Assembly: GCA_963995525.1 (NCBI GenBank)
Contig: OZ023208.1
Span: 26,272,127 to 26,336,126 of the forward strand
Direction of reading: 5' to 3'
DNA length: 64,000 nt
Source: Escarpia spicata
Lineage: Eukaryota; Annelida; Polychaeta; Sabellida; Siboglinidae
Positions 1 through 12,339 of the stretch are shown here, in pieces. The translations under genes were made by a program, and so were the position numbers. Within the stretch, counting starts at the first letter, position 1. Each line of letters opens with the position of its first letter. Under the pieces are notes generated by a model. That model ran no database searches. It was not told the origin of the DNA and saw nothing but the letters and a program-made list of their open reading frames with translations.

Positions 1-189
1 AAAACAAAAGCCTTAATTACTCATGAGGGCACCCCGCAAAATACACAATTATGCAGATAGTTTTGGAAGTGTTTCGTTGATTTGGTGACTATTTAGATTT
101 AACAAGATTTAACAAGATTGCCACCCAGAGAATTAACTCTAGGTGGCAGGTGTACAAGGAAGCCCTTTGGCTTGTCGAGAGTCCGACCC

Positions 190-2290
190 TTTTATCTATG
201 TGTATCCCGCCCGTCTGAGGTATGTGTCGATTTTATTTTAAAACATATTCACGCTACTAGCACCCACACAATCAGCAGGTAATATGTTCCATTCATTTAC
301 AATCCTTTGTGAAAATGAAAACTTTCTTATATCCAATCTACTCTGCTCCTTTGCTAATGTAAGTTCATGTCCTCTAGTCCTTCTATCTTTCTTAACTGAG
401 AAACAAATATTTCTATCAATATTTTCATAACCCTTCAATATTTTAAACACTTCTATCTGATCTCCTCTCAATCTCCTGGTCTCTAGTGTTGTTAAACCGC
501 ATTTTTTAGGCGTATTTCGTAACTAAGATCCCTCAGTTTTTGTATCATTTTAGTTGCTCTCCTCTGCACTCTTTCTAGCATATCTATGTCCTCCCTGCGA
601 TATGGCCTCCACGCTTGAATACAATATTCTAAATGAGGCCTAACTATTGTTTTGTACAGCGGTATTATTAGCTCTTTTTCCTTGTACGTTATGTTTCGCC
701 TAATTAATCCAAGGATTTCTACTTTCTACATCAACTACTACACGTTGTCTTCTGTCAATCAGCCATTGTTCTATCCAGTTTATTATACCATTTCCTATGC
801 CATGGGCCTTTAGTTTAAGCAGTAATCTTTGATGTGGTACTTTGTCTAAAGCTTTTTGAAAATCTAAGTAGACGATATCTACTGGTGATCCCTCATCTAC
901 GCACTTAGTGATGTCTTCCAAAAAACATAACATATTTGTTAAGCATGACCTCGCTTTAAAAAAAAACATGTTGAGATGGGTTTATGAAGTTTTGTTTAAC
1001 AAGAAAATCCACCATGTGATCTTTAATTAGTCTTTCTAATAATTTACAAATCACTGATGTTAAACTCACTGGTCTATAGTTCTCTGACTTGTTTCTCGAA
1101 CCTTTCTTGAATAACGGTATAATGTTTGCTTCTTTCCATTCTAAAGTAACCACTCCCTCTTCCAATGACAAGTTGAAAACTGTTGCAGGCGGTATGCTAA
1201 TTTGTTCTACAATTTCCAACAGCAATTTTGGTGGAATACCATCCACTCCAGGTGATTTATTATCCTTCATAGCCCTTAGCTACCATTTCCGGGGTTACAA
1301 TTAGTTGTCCTAAATAGTCTGAATCTGCCCCCTTGAACTTAGGCTCTGGTACTGGCAGTGAACTAATATATTTCCTGGTAAACACTGAACTAATGTACTC
1401 ATTCAGGTCTTCTGCCATTAAGAATCCCTCTGATATTATATTTCCAGCACTATCTTCTAGAGGACCGACCTTATCTTGAACTTTCTGTTTGCTTCGAACA
1501 TACGTATAAAAACTCTTGCTGTCATGTTTTATATTACTAGCTAATTGTTGTTCATAGCTTCTCTTTGACTTTCTAATTTCAGCTGTAGCTTGGTTAAGTG
1601 CTTCTTTATAACTGTTGTATTCTTCATCATTTCCAGTACATCTATATGACTTCCACATCATTTGTTTATACTTAATTTTTCTAATGGCTTCTTTCGATAA
1701 GTGTTTCTTTTTGGACCGTTGTCCTTGTTTTTTGAAGAGTAAAAATGTATCGACTATGCACTTAATTTCACTCTTTAATATATTCCAGCATTCTGTTGCC
1801 GTCTTATTTTTCAGTGTGTTATTCCAGTCTATCTCTGCTAAATATTTCCTCATGTCCTTATACCTTCCTTTGTGGAAATTTCTCCTATACTGCTTTTTAC
1901 TATTCCTTTCTGATTTTACTTTGATGGTAAAATGTATCTGGTTGTGATCGCTACTCCCCAGTGGCTCACATATCTTGACATTTTCAACTAATTCATTCTG
2001 TGAGGACAAAACTATGTCTAACACATTCTCACCCCTGGTTGGTTCTAGCACATGTTGAGAAAGGAAAGTATCTTGAACTAAAACTAAAAACTTGTGGTCC
2101 TCACTCCCCATACTCTGTAGAGATTTCCAATGTATATGCCCGTGGTTATATAATAATACAGTCCCGTTTGCTAACTTCCCTTATAGCGTTTTGTATTTTT
2201 TCATTCTCTTCTATGCTTATGTTTGGACTTCGATAAACTAACCCAACTGATAAACTATTGGATTGGACTACTTCGAATATTTGGACAATG
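190..2290 (-). mobile_element. Decayed APE-type LINE (EN C-terminal part, RT, C-terminal region)
   Basis: Read on the minus strand, this is one non-LTR retrotransposon ORF split over several frames. About 2290-1260 holds the end of the endonuclease domain (GSSDHNQIHF) and the linker. About 1270-956 holds the RT start (KSPGVDGIPPKLL, NYRPVSLTSVICKLLERL). About 969-700 holds RT motif A (VYLDFQKALDKVPHQRL). About 600-190 holds the family C-terminus (RVQRRATKMI, TRGHELTL, NEWNILP). Frame breaks lie near 1262 and at the A-run near 957-966. The part with the YxDD box is missing near 700, where motif A sequence joins C-terminal sequence, so this copy cannot encode an active RT. The 5' end is truncated. 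CR1/Jockey/L2-like by general motif style; the exact clade was not resolved. Confidence 0.85.
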
Positions 2291-2379
2291 TACGATCTAA
2301 TGCGTGTGTATATATATACCTTTTATGTTCAAACTAGTAATATTTATCAAGGCGAGTACGTAACGATTTGTCGCGAACT

Positions 2380-2935
2380 ACTAAAGCCATGGCATCATAC
2401 ACCTCCTGAAGCGATCACGACGTGACTGGCGGCTGCAACAGCTTGATGCAACCACTCCTGTTGGTACCGGCTACAACTGTCGCCACCCACTGCCCAGCGG
2501 AATCACGTAAAACTTACAATACGTACACAGTGAATATAAAAATATAAGCACAACAATTTTGTAAATAAAATATGGCCTCGTCCGGGATAGAACCCAGGAC
2601 CTGTCGTACCCGAAGTGTTAACCAGACATGAGACTGTACCTTTAAAAGACGAAGAAAATAAAGCAAGTTATGAGCACCACTTGACATTTTGATGTAGCAG
2701 AGGAAGTAATAAGTTTGTGGCAGGAGAGGCCCTGTATATCCGATCATGAATCAAAGGATTGCAACAATCACGTCCATTTTCGAATAGTTCTAAAGGTTTC
2801 CATTGGGCAGTAGCGGCAGTTCCAACCGTTACCAAAAGGAGTGGATGCATCAATCTGCCGCAGCCGCCAGTCGCGTCGTGATCGCGCCGTGATCGCGTCG
2901 TGACGTGTATGACACCATAACTTTAGTTGTCTGCA
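2380..2935. mobile_element. TIR-bounded insertion, about 0.55 kb
   Basis: The two ends are imperfect inverted copies over about 100 bp. The left end (about 2380-2495: ctaaag, atcatacac, gcgatcacgacg, ctggcggctgc, gatgcaaccactcct) is matched on the opposite strand by about 2825-2935. Between them at about 2570-2630 is a tRNA-like stretch (minus-strand box-B-like GGGTTCTATCC), possibly a captured SINE. The right end abuts the point where channel copy A begins inside its long exon, so this insertion, or a deletion beside it, removed the 5' part of copy A. No transposase ORF is visible, so it would be non-autonomous. Confidence 0.55.
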
Positions 2936-3216
2936 AGTCGCTCATTATAGGACAACCGCAACAACGTGTTGTAGCATCAATAGATAAATTCGAAAATTTT
3001 GAAACAGTTTCTATTGTCAACCTCAATTATTGCCAGAATGGAATTGCACATTTAAGCGATAATTACAGGAAAATGTGGTACTAGTGGATTGTGTTCAACA
3101 AGACAAACATGACACGTGCAATTACAGCATACTTAGACGATTTGAAGAGTGGAAAACCCGTCAGCAAACTACACCTCGCCGGCAAGCTTTCGGTGCAACT
3201 GGTTGAACATTATAAA

Positions 3217-3218
<2 letters not shown>

Positions 3219-3304
<86 letters not shown>
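3219..3304. repeat. (AT)n microsatellite inside former coding exon
   Basis: An uninterrupted (AT)n tract with one 'ac' change near 3284 splits the long exon of channel copy A. The corresponding exon sequences of copies B and C have no repeat here, so it arose or expanded after duplication. Confidence 0.95.
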
Positions 3305-3969
3305 GCTAACGACAATGTCCTCCGAATGTGTTTGCAATATGGCTGCTTCACGTGACCCTTTGCTGAAGGCATTCCGTGCTAAACTATACGACTACTACAA
3401 GTTAACCACAGCTTACGAGAAAGCTAATATGGAACACTATTTCAATTTTGTAAACGATAGTTCAGTTAATGCGATGCTAGTACGTGGTGAATCCGTGTTT
3501 ACGAGACCATGCGGAGGTGATCTTTCGGGCCATGGTCCACCTGAGATAATAGAGACTATGAATATGTCGATACGGACCCTCAGTTGTTTCATAAGCAGGC
3601 TGGAATCTTTCCTTCAAATGACTGAAATGGATGGAACTTTTTTCATGTATGTTACTTTCGTATTAATCACAGTGAATAAAATTATTCACAGCTGCAACAA
3701 CAAAACCCACCCGTTTGATACAGCAGCGAGGGAACAAACAACTTTCTCAAATGCAGTTTTTCCTATGCTGCCGCACACAAACACACAGGCTGAGTAAAAT
3801 ACACTGGTAAAACCAAAATGGATATCTTTACTTATATTTTGTTTTTCTCATAACGTTTATGTATAATTCCATTGGTATCAACTATATACTACCAACTCAC
3901 CATTCCAATACAGACAGCAACACGTTTCCCAAAATGTACGAAACATGCACGTATGCACGCACGTATGCA

Positions 3970-4038
3970 CACATATGCACACGCACACGCACACGCACAC
4001 GCACACGCACACGCACACGCACACGCACACGCACACGC
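3970..4038. repeat. (CACACG)n microsatellite in copy A intron
   Basis: A hexamer repeat follows the sequence acgaaacatgcacg. Copies B and C carry plain (AC)n tracts at the same intron position, so these are orthologous microsatellites that have diverged in motif. Confidence 0.9.
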
Positions 4039-4692
4039 ATTAATGACACATGCGCAGACACTCGATACGTAACGACTAAAAATAATACATTTGTTATAGC
4101 AGTATATTGCGATAGCTGTATTATTAGGGCAATCAATACTACAGCGATCGTGTCATATTCATTACCATAGTATCGGCATGGCATTAATTGTTATTGAATA
4201 TTTGAAAGTGAACAATCACGGAAGCAGCCCCGACCCATCATTAATAGTCGACGCCGCCTTGTGGCAATGGAGGCAGTTGGTACAGCGTGGTGAATCCGTG
4301 AATGGTGCTGCTACCTTCGTCGATTGTTTACATTCTGCTGATAAATCAATCAATAAAGTTACAAAACAATATTCAAAATACTTGTTTACGAACACTAGTA
4401 CAATGGCACATGTCTCAGTTGATCTGTGAACTTTACAATCAATTTAATCGTATTGACATGTCGACATTCGCGCTGCATCCACAGTTTGACAGGTTACACC
4501 ACTAATGGTTAGCATTGACAAGCATTGACAAGTAAATAACATACACATTTGGAATTGTCTGTAAGGCAAGAAAGTGAAAACATAAATATTTTCGCGATTT
4601 GGAAGCATTAACGGAGGTTATTTAAATGTTGCGTAATGACAGATGTTAGACGAAGCAGAGCAGAGGTTTATTGTTGCGCATGCGTGTTACAG

Positions 4693-4835
4693 GTGACATC
4701 GGGAGTTCGATGGGGTTGCTCATTGGCGCGAGCGTCATAACCCTCTTCGAAGTGGTGGACGCCTTCTTGATCGCACTGGTTAGTTGGCGGCGTAAAAAGA
4801 AAAAAAAGAAAAAGAGGACTAAGACTGAAGTATGA
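4693..4835 (+). pseudogene. Last exon of channel copy A (pre-TM2, TM2, C-tail)
   Basis: After a ttacag acceptor the exon reads SDIGSSMGLLIGASVITLFE, the DEG/ENaC signature ahead of and within TM2. It includes the G-x-S selectivity-filter triplet (GAS), then a very basic tail rich in Lys/Arg, ending in TGA at 4833-4835. The exon itself is intact, but it belongs to a gene that has lost its other exons. Confidence 0.85.
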
Positions 4836-6445
4836 GCTGCGTGATGAAAAACGGACATGTGTGAATGAATAGCTTATTATACTCATAAAGGTTTATGTTT
4901 GATAAGAATGCCAACTAGCGGGTGTTGCAGAAGCGTCGTTGTTTCAACATTACGTAACGCGCCAGCGTTTCATCACAGATGAAAGTGATCATGAAACGTT
5001 TAAAATAGCGTGGGTCCGTAACGCTCGGCGTATGTATGTAGCACAGTGTATTTATATAGTACGGTGTTTGTATGTGTTATGATGCCTCTAAGTAGCACGG
5101 TGTGTGTATGCAACAAGGCGTGTGCGTGAGCGTGTGCGTGTGTTCGTGCGTGCGTGCGTTAGAGCGTCCGCGAGCGCGCGTGTGTGTGTCGCTCTGTGTG
5201 TCAGTATGTAACACTGTACATATACAGACGTAATCGTTGCGTGATACCTTAAATCGTATCATTATTCTAAACATTCCGCTGTTAGTAACAAGTGGGGATG
5301 AACATGCAAGATCAGTAACGTTTTGGTTACCTATATTCCAGATAAAAAAACCGTATACATGGAACTCTTAGAGTCTGTTTTATCGACTGGTAATTGTGAA
5401 CTTTTTCTTTGTGTCAAACGACTTTTGGTGTCGTGTGTAGTGGCTGCAGTGGTGCCACACGGCGGAGTGGCAACTAACCATAAATTCTCTCATCAAACAT
5501 TACTTATTGACAAACAATATTTACCTGGGCACAATGTGTGTTTTGTAAAAGGCAATTTTATATGTTTCTCTGTGTATCTTCAACTTATTTAATATTTTTA
5601 ACACACGTTTCGCATTAAGTTTTTAGCAAAGATAGAAACAACTTCGACTGGTGGTGCTCTCTGACGGCAAAAGTCAAGGCGAAACGTTTGCGTTGTCCAT
5701 TTTGATGATGTCTTGGACTAAGTGATACTAATAAAATACAAGCTGTAGTTTTATATGTTTATTGTATCACCGATATGACATGTGATAATAACATTTCCGG
5801 ACATTTCCTGCATGAGACTTGTTGGAGATACTTCATAACATCAATCATCATGGGCAACTAAAATCTACAATAGTTATTGTGCAAGGTACAAAACAACAAC
5901 TGTTTTTTTTAGATGGATCAATAAATGATTTTACAAAATGTCAAATGACGGTTTGGAAAGGTCAGACACTCACTCGTCACGACGAAGACAATGTCGTATG
6001 CGAAGTCCGTTTTTACAAAATATAAATACAGAATTATCTACGAACATGTTTACCAAATGTTCTGGTCTGTGTCTAGGAGTAACAGAGTCAACAAGAATAA
6101 CTATCCGCTATATAACAAAACAACCATTGGTTGGGTTAAAATGTGTCTTTGAGAAAGACGTTTTCGTTTTTCGAATCTTACCTTTTCTGAACCTTGCTTT
6201 TTTAGTCACTCATCCATTCGTCACTAACACCCCTCATATTCCATCCATCCACCCATCACTTGTCCGCCTACATCACCATTCTCTGAAATCTACGAGTGCA
6301 CGATGTAAAACGAATTCGTCACTTGACACAATAAAGATTGTGTTATATGGTAAGTTTCTCTCTGAGTTGCCACAAATTTCCTCTTCGCAGTTTTTTTCTG
6401 GTATTCGTCGTTTGTTCCCTTTCCCAGGGTTTGTTGGGTGATATT
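4836..6445. repeat. Paralogous 3' block following channel copy A
   Basis: About 1.6 kb downstream of the last exon is shared, in the same order, with 16334-18215 (after copy B) and 42165-43780 (after copy C). Landmarks are ggtgttgcagaa, a GT-rich stretch, gccacacggcgg, ctctctgacggcaaaag, catcaatcatcatgggcaac and cactcgtcacgacgaagac. Short ORFs occur, such as one around 5340-5590 with counterparts in the other copies. They shift frame between copies and show no better conservation than their surroundings, so I read this as 3' flanking or UTR DNA co-duplicated with the channel. Confidence 0.75.
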
Positions 6446-7760
6446 TGTTTTTTCTTTTCTTTCTTGTCTTCTATCCCCTGTCTTTGATGGGAGATCAGTA
6501 TTGCTTGAGTTTGCATCGAGTGGAAAGCCTTCTTGTAGTCGAAGAAAGCGATCAGAACGAGATATTTTATTCTCGGTACTTCTCTTTCAGTTGTTTTACA
6601 ACGTCGTTGAGTACCTGCTTCTGAATCCTGCTTGCTCTCGTGATTGGTTTTCGTCGAGTTGCCTCTCTACCCTATTCCTTAGAATCTTTGTGAGTAATTT
6701 GTAGATGTTTGACTATAGACATATCTGTCTGTAGTTCTTCATGTTTTGTTATTTCCCTTCTTAACGATTATCACCACCTTTGCGTTCTTCCATGCGGTGG
6801 GTATTCGTTTTTCTGATAACCATGTAGTATACTGTTTAGCCAGTGTCTTCGAGATTGTATCTTCTCCTGCTTTTGGTATTTCAATGTTTACATGGTCGTT
6901 GCCTGATGTCTTCCCATTCGTCATAACTCTTAACTCTGCTTCCACCACCATTGTGTTATTTCTGGTACCTGTTAGGCATAGGGGGAAGGCATATAAGCGA
7001 TGGCCAGTTGAGCCAATTTAAGCAATTCTAAAGATACGGCGTGATGTTATACTCGAGAACCAGCGACGGGATATCATGACGTAATGAAGAGTCTTCCTAG
7101 TTACACCGTCGTTACTGTACCACGTAGGCAGGTAGATTGGTTTACGGGGAAACCATGAGCTGCCGATGCGAAGGTCTAATGGTGCACATAAATCCAGTAG
7201 TCGCTAGCCGTCATCGTTAGCGGTCCTTGAGCAAACAGAGCCAATAAGGTCATGATGAGCGGTGCTGTCGGAGCCGATCTAAGCGTTTTCATCACCAGTG
7301 ATGAGAGTAATGTCATGGCGGTTCATTCGGGATACGGCAAGGCAAAGATCATCGTAGAACAGGTTTTTAGAAGCATCATCGGTGGATTAAGTGGGAGCGT
7401 AGTAGACAACGACTGTCATGTGTCCGTGTTAGTGTCGAAAGCGAGCAGCGATGAGACGTGGTGATATCGCGTTCCAAGGTGTGAGAGACGCGGTCATAGC
7501 GAGTGCCATACCACCGTAATGCTTTACGTCGGTGGGGTCGGATCAGATGTAATGGTAGTCGTCGCAGAAGGTCTCTTCCGAGTTTAGCAGGCGGGTCTCC
7601 TGGAGTCCAGCGAGACTAACGTTGAGGGTGCTGCGTTCGTGTGAGAGGAGCGTGAGGGAGCCATTGAAGTCATGCGTGAGAACGTTCCAGGTGGCGCACC
7701 GGATGGTCTTCCTTGTGTTGAAATGCCAGGGGTTGGGCTAAATCGATTGTCGATATTTCG
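6445..7760 (-). mobile_element. 5'-truncated EN-RT LINE, RTE-like
   Basis: Read on the minus strand. The endonuclease start lies near 7715 (IRCATWNV), followed by the catalytic-Glu motif LQETR near 7610, HYGGMALAM near 7530, a GD(E/F)NA-type motif (TLITGDENA) near 7290 and RLLDLCAPLDLRIGSSWF near 7180. The RT region follows (IPKAGEDTISKTLAK, RIPTAWKNAKVVI, then NYRQICLYS-like and REQAGFRSRYS). It ends in an A-rich tail at about 6445 inside the block shared with copy B, where the B version runs on uninterrupted. Many stops and frame changes make it inactive. The style resembles RTE/'craniofacial development protein 2-like' LINEs. Confidence 0.8.
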
Positions 7761-8640
7761 GTGCGTGGTTTGTTTTCCAGTTGATTCGATCGGTTTACTT
7801 CTATCTTTTGGACTTTTCATAGTAAGGTTTGCTTCACCGAGCCGGGTTATTAGCCCTGCGTCAGCTAGATAGAATGCCGATGACGGCTGACTGGGTTCTA
7901 TCATTCCCGAATTTGTAAACTTGCAACTCGCGCGTCAAAGGTATTAACCTACAGCCGCTGTTTGTTATGTCTGGACGAAGACATTCAAAACGATCGACAT
8001 GGAATCGCAGTGGTGCAGTGAATTACAGTGAAGTCAAAGGAGAGACAGCTTTAATGGTGTAATATCGACGTTGTATTATGGAGCATTTTATTATTCTATT
8101 TACGATTTTCCGCTTGCTCAGAGCTCTCCAACTTGAACATCTTCTACCACGACACAAGTATTAAAAACATCCACGTATTCTTCGCAAATATCTTCGAGAC
8201 AGATGACAGCGGGGCCGAGGTGCGAGGCAACGAGAAATGGAGGTTCAGAATAACCCTGCGATCTCTACTCTGTACGAACAAAATCATACACACTAAATGC
8301 ATACTAGACAGCGTCGCATTCCACGCCTATACTGGATGATGTGAATGCGCGGGCCAAAGATACCGCTATAAATAAATAAATGCTGGTGTACAAAGCTAAG
8401 GTCGCTTCGTTAATGTTGTATAAGTACGGCAGCTAGGCGGTAACTTCGATAATGATCAACAAACTTGATTTCTGCCGCACACGCCAAATCCTAACGATAC
8501 TGGGAATACGTTGGGCTATAGTGATTGTATCCAACGAGGATCCGTGCGCGCGCTGTGGGATTGAACCGCTATCACAGCGAGGGTGTGCTGCGAAAAACTC
8601 CTACGCGGCGTGATACAGAGCGGCGGTTAACTACTGCAGC
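7760..8640. other. Non-coding spacer, nothing recognised
   Basis: No coding sequence, clear repeat or RNA gene is visible between the LINE start and the first duplicon copy. The short ORFs here lack recognisable motifs. Confidence 0.5.
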
Positions 8641-10420
8641 AAATCAGCGGCTGTTTGTGCCCCTGAATACGAACCCTGAATACGAACTTTTCAATATCTA
8701 AATGGGTTTTTGAATATAAAACTTTCGTACACAAGTCGGTGACATTTACGTCACTCATTGTTACACAATAGCTTTCATCCCATAAAAGTGAGGCAGAATG
8801 CGAGTTAATTTGAACGGCGTGTCGATTAGGTAAGTGTCCTCTTGGGAGACCGAATAACTCCCGCGCAGAGTGATACACAGTGGCAGTTAACTACTGTAGC
8901 CAATCAGCGACTGTTGCTGCATCCTGTTCTCCTTGTCTCCCCGCACAAACCCCTGAATACGAATAGCGCGTGACTCGTGTTGCTAGCCGATCTTCGAAGT
9001 AAGACCCGATTGACTTTGCGGACTACAAGAAAAAACTGCGTTTGTTTCTTTATTGTGAAAAGTAAATTTGTGACGTATTGAAATAAGAAATCCTTGGTAA
9101 CGGTTTTAGGCAAAAGTCTCATATTTTGGAATTTGTTTTAATTTACGTCAGCAACCTTTCATCTAGGCAACTATAACACGATTATTTTTGAGAATTTTTT
9201 GTTCATTGATGTCAGCAACCTTTCACATAGGCAACTATGACAGGATTGCTTTTGAGAATTTTGACAGTCGCATAAAGATATGTTGTATGAATGAATTGGA
9301 GGAAGCCTAGTGTGGAACCATACACCAGACGACGCCTTAGATATGCCACTATGTTTTTCTTAAAACGCACACCTCGCTTTGTCTCTTTGCCACAGCAGAC
9401 GTCCACACCAGATGTCGCCATAAGTATAAACTGCAAACAGTAGCCATATACCGAATTTGTTGTTGCGATGACAGGCTGATGAACTTAGTAACTTAGTATT
9501 ACTATTGATGTTAGCTGCCAGGTAATCATATGCACTGTGGTGTTCTATTTGATTGTATTTATTGACTAGCGGAGGTTCCTGTGTGACGTTATTGGCCACC
9601 ATGTCCACTGTATGCGTATACTGTCGGTGTCTCACGGAGAGGACAACTTTAACAGATGTCATAGGTGAGTTGGACTAATGCCGGTCCTCGATGTGGTTTT
9701 GTTCTTGGAATTATATGGATAAATTTAGTAAACTAAACTCACGGTGAAGAAAACGTTGACAGAGGTTTTAGTTGAAGTGTCATGGCGATCGATCTAAACG
9801 AGGACAACGTAAACACTATAAAGACGTCCTCAAATCCATCTTGAAAAGGTGCGACATTGACCCGAACACATGGGAATCTGGTGCTCTATAACGAACTAAA
9901 TGGTGGTCGATTACTCAAAACGGCACAGAATCTTTCGAAGCGAACACAATAAGAAACGTAGCCAAAAGCGTGAGGCTAGGAAGATTAGAGCTATGACAAA
10001 TCTTCAAAATCCACCCTCAACACATTTCGGTTATACATGTTCAGACATATGTCATCTACAAGAAGAAACCAAATGACACCGACAATCCATGAAAAGATCA
10101 TCCTCGCCACGAGGGATTGCTACTGGTGATGATGATGATGGTATTGGTAAATTAGCATATTACAGTGGTGGTTACTCGTCAGTAAACCCTGTTAGGACAG
10201 GACTGACCCCAGAATGGTTTCACCAACACCGACATAGTGATGGTTGCCGTTGACAAAGAATTGCCTGAAATGGTAGGGGCTGACCATCGTGTGTGGTGTA
10301 GAGTAAACATAGTCCGGGTGATTAACTCTGGTTTGCATGTGAAACGGCAGAAGTCGTCGTATATTCGTATTATATTAACGATTCATTAATTGTAACACTA
10401 ACGAGGATATATCTTACAGG

Positions 10421-10873
10421 ATGCCTCTGACGAAGCAGTCAGGTCAACCGACGGTCCATGTTACGGAAGCACTGGGCCTCCCGCCCCAAGCACAAGTCGT
10501 GGATCCTGCAGCCGAGCAGGTGACTACTGTTGATGATACATATGAATTCAGGCGGGAGAATGTCCGGGAAATGAGAGAGTTGAGGCTAGTGGTGAGGCTG
10601 GAGATGAATGAGGTACGTGAGGTGTGACGGGAGATGCACGATAAAGCAGTGCTGCAGGAGGTACAGCGGCATATGCGTGATATGCGAGAGATGTTACAGG
10701 CATTGCTGCCAGGCGCAGTAAACGTAGCAGTAGTGACTCCGTTGCTCTGTAGTTTTGATATAATGGACCCCGCCCGCCTAACAGTGGAATCAGCCAGAAG
10801 CCACATCTATTCAGGTAACGCGGGTTCTTTAAATGTTCTGCTGGAAGTAACAAAGAACCACGTATCTAATTGA
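10421..10873 (+). pseudogene. Coiled-coil ORF, degenerate copy 1
   Basis: Counterpart of the open ORF at 25229-26134. It starts with the same residues (MPLTKQSGQPTVHVT). It lacks the long EMRREMREM-type repeat block and has a TGA at about 10625. A TTTAG-containing tail (LCSFDIMDPARLTVES) resumes in another frame. A ttacag acceptor-like site precedes the ATG and a tcag/gtaacg donor-like site lies at 10814/10815, as in the other copy. Function unknown. Confidence 0.6.
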
Positions 10874-11439
10874 AAGTTGGCCATGGTAGAGACGCTTAGT
10901 TATGTGTGAGAATCCAACACGGCTGACGTGTGGGAAGACGTAGATTAAACTAGGGATTCTTGGTAGTGCCCATATATTGTTAGGTAGCCCTCTAAAATAT
11001 GGTGATGGACTATCGGATTAAAGGAATAGTCATGTTGATCAACTGTTCAATTTTAACGCCTATGCAAATGTGCTTTGAAATCAAGACACCGAACAGACAT
11101 TTCCAATTGAAAATGAACTCCGAATGGTGAGAGTGAGATCTTAAAAGTTGAGAGTTGTTCCCTTCAATAAACATGTTTATGCACAGTAAGCATTGTGTGC
11201 ACAGTAGTTATATATAATACTGTCTCAATTGATGTACATACTGTTCAAATTGAAAGTCACTATTGATACTAGGCCATAATTCTGGTTGCTGTAAATGCCG
11301 TGAGTATTTAGTCTTATCTGCTCAAAATGATATATTGCTACGAAAACGAAGCATGAACCACCAGGATTAAAAATGGGCTTGGCAGTGCACCTGATTAACA
11401 CTATAGGGGTAGAGTTTAGAACATCGGACTCTCAATCGA

Positions 11440-11560
11440 GAGATTACTGGTTAATGATGATAATACTGTATTTTTTCCCCTCGTAAATCCTTCGAAACCA
11501 AGCTCAGAGACGAATCAAGACACAAATTATGGACAATCTCTGATTCGATAAGCAGTATTA
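11440..11560 (-). mobile_element. LINE/SINE 3' tail, minus strand
   Basis: The stretch taaatccttcgaaacc/aagctcagag is the reverse complement of the 3' tail of the LINE at 36107-36130. An equivalent with an AT-rich (aat)n tail lies at 26825-26915 in duplicon copy 2, so the insertion predates the duplication. Confidence 0.6.
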
Positions 11561-11884
11561 GAATTGACAACAAAGGTATGAAAACACCAAGGAGCTAAGG
11601 TGGATAAGCAAGATTATTAAGGTAAGTTTTTTTAGATCAGGGAGAAATTGTGTAATATTTTCAACTGATTTAACACTTAAAGGGAACATATGCCAAAGAG
11701 TTGGAAGAGCAACGGAAGAGATCTAACACTAGAAGGAGAGAGTTCCACATAACTGGTACAGTAAAACAAAATTGGTGTACTTGATGTTTGTTAAGGCGTT
11801 GTCTGGCGTGTGGTATCATTTATGGTTATGGGTAAGTGAAATCATACTGTATAGCATTGTGGAATCCCTACCTTAATTAGTAAA

Positions 11885-12205
11885 AAGTAAAGGTAAGTTC
11901 TTATATAGCGCTGTATCTTGTGCTCAGGACTGCTCAAAGCGCTTTACACTTTACTTCCTGGCAGACCTGTTCAATCGAACATCATGTCGATTTCTCTTGG
12001 ATGCATCCGGCCACGCAGGAAATAATGCGTGAAGTCTATACGTCAACAAATATCCACCACTTTATATAGCCAGGTACTCATTCATACAGCTGAGTAAACT
12101 GGAGCAACGTAGAGAGAACGAGCTCGCCCAAGGTTCGTCACCGCTTCACAGGATTCGCGGTCGAGAGTCCGAAGTTCTATCCACTGCACCACTGCGCTCA
12201 ATTAG
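11885..12205 (-). mobile_element. tRNA-derived SINE-like repeat, copy 1
   Basis: On the minus strand a tRNA-like head (gagcgcagtggtgcagtgg box-A-like, then a degenerate box B) is followed by a body that ends in gtaaagcgctttg and tatataagaac, a 3' tail of the kind shared with LINEs (agcgctttac). The better preserved counterpart is at 27250-27600. Both sit at the same place in the two duplicon copies. Confidence 0.6.
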
Positions 12206-12339
12206 ACACCAGTGCATATTCCAGTGACGATATATTTCACAACTATGTGATTCAGATTGTGATTTAACCAGTTCCATCGATCTTTCGATGTAAACACGTC
12301 TCCCACGTGTACTACTTCAGCGAGTCAGTGAGCGCTGTT

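Larger units (their letters stand above)
2936..4835 (+). pseudogene. DEG/ENaC channel copy A (3' remnant)
   Basis: This is the most 5' of four related sodium-channel copies. It starts inside the long exon at the residues matching SLIIGQPLQR of copy C and runs to about 3650. The exon is interrupted by (AT)n at 3219-3304 inserted in the codons after EHYKE. The downstream part stays open (DPLLKAFRAKLYDYYKL, FNFVNDSS, LQMTEMDGTFF). The exon that carries NFVELNIYM in copy C is missing: the flanks of that exon are joined near 4510-4530. The last exon survives (4693-4835). With no TM1, no ligand-face exons and no palm strand before TM2, it cannot form a channel. Confidence 0.85.

Noticed and set aside
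4646..4886. Minus-strand ORFs over copy A last exon
   Set aside because: Shadow of the TM2 exon on the plus strand.
5323..5592. Small ORF with counterparts at 17314-17502 and 42662-42883
   Set aside because: The surrounding non-coding DNA is equally conserved between the three blocks, the start differs, and the third copy is frame-shifted. Co-duplication explains the similarity.
5938..6441. 167-codon ORF in the 3' block of copy A
   Set aside because: The equivalent sequence in copies B and C does not keep the frame, and there are no recognisable motifs.
7584..7904. 106-codon minus-strand ORF
   Set aside because: The true coding frame of the LINE here is a different minus frame (CATWNV, LQETR); this ORF is a shadow.
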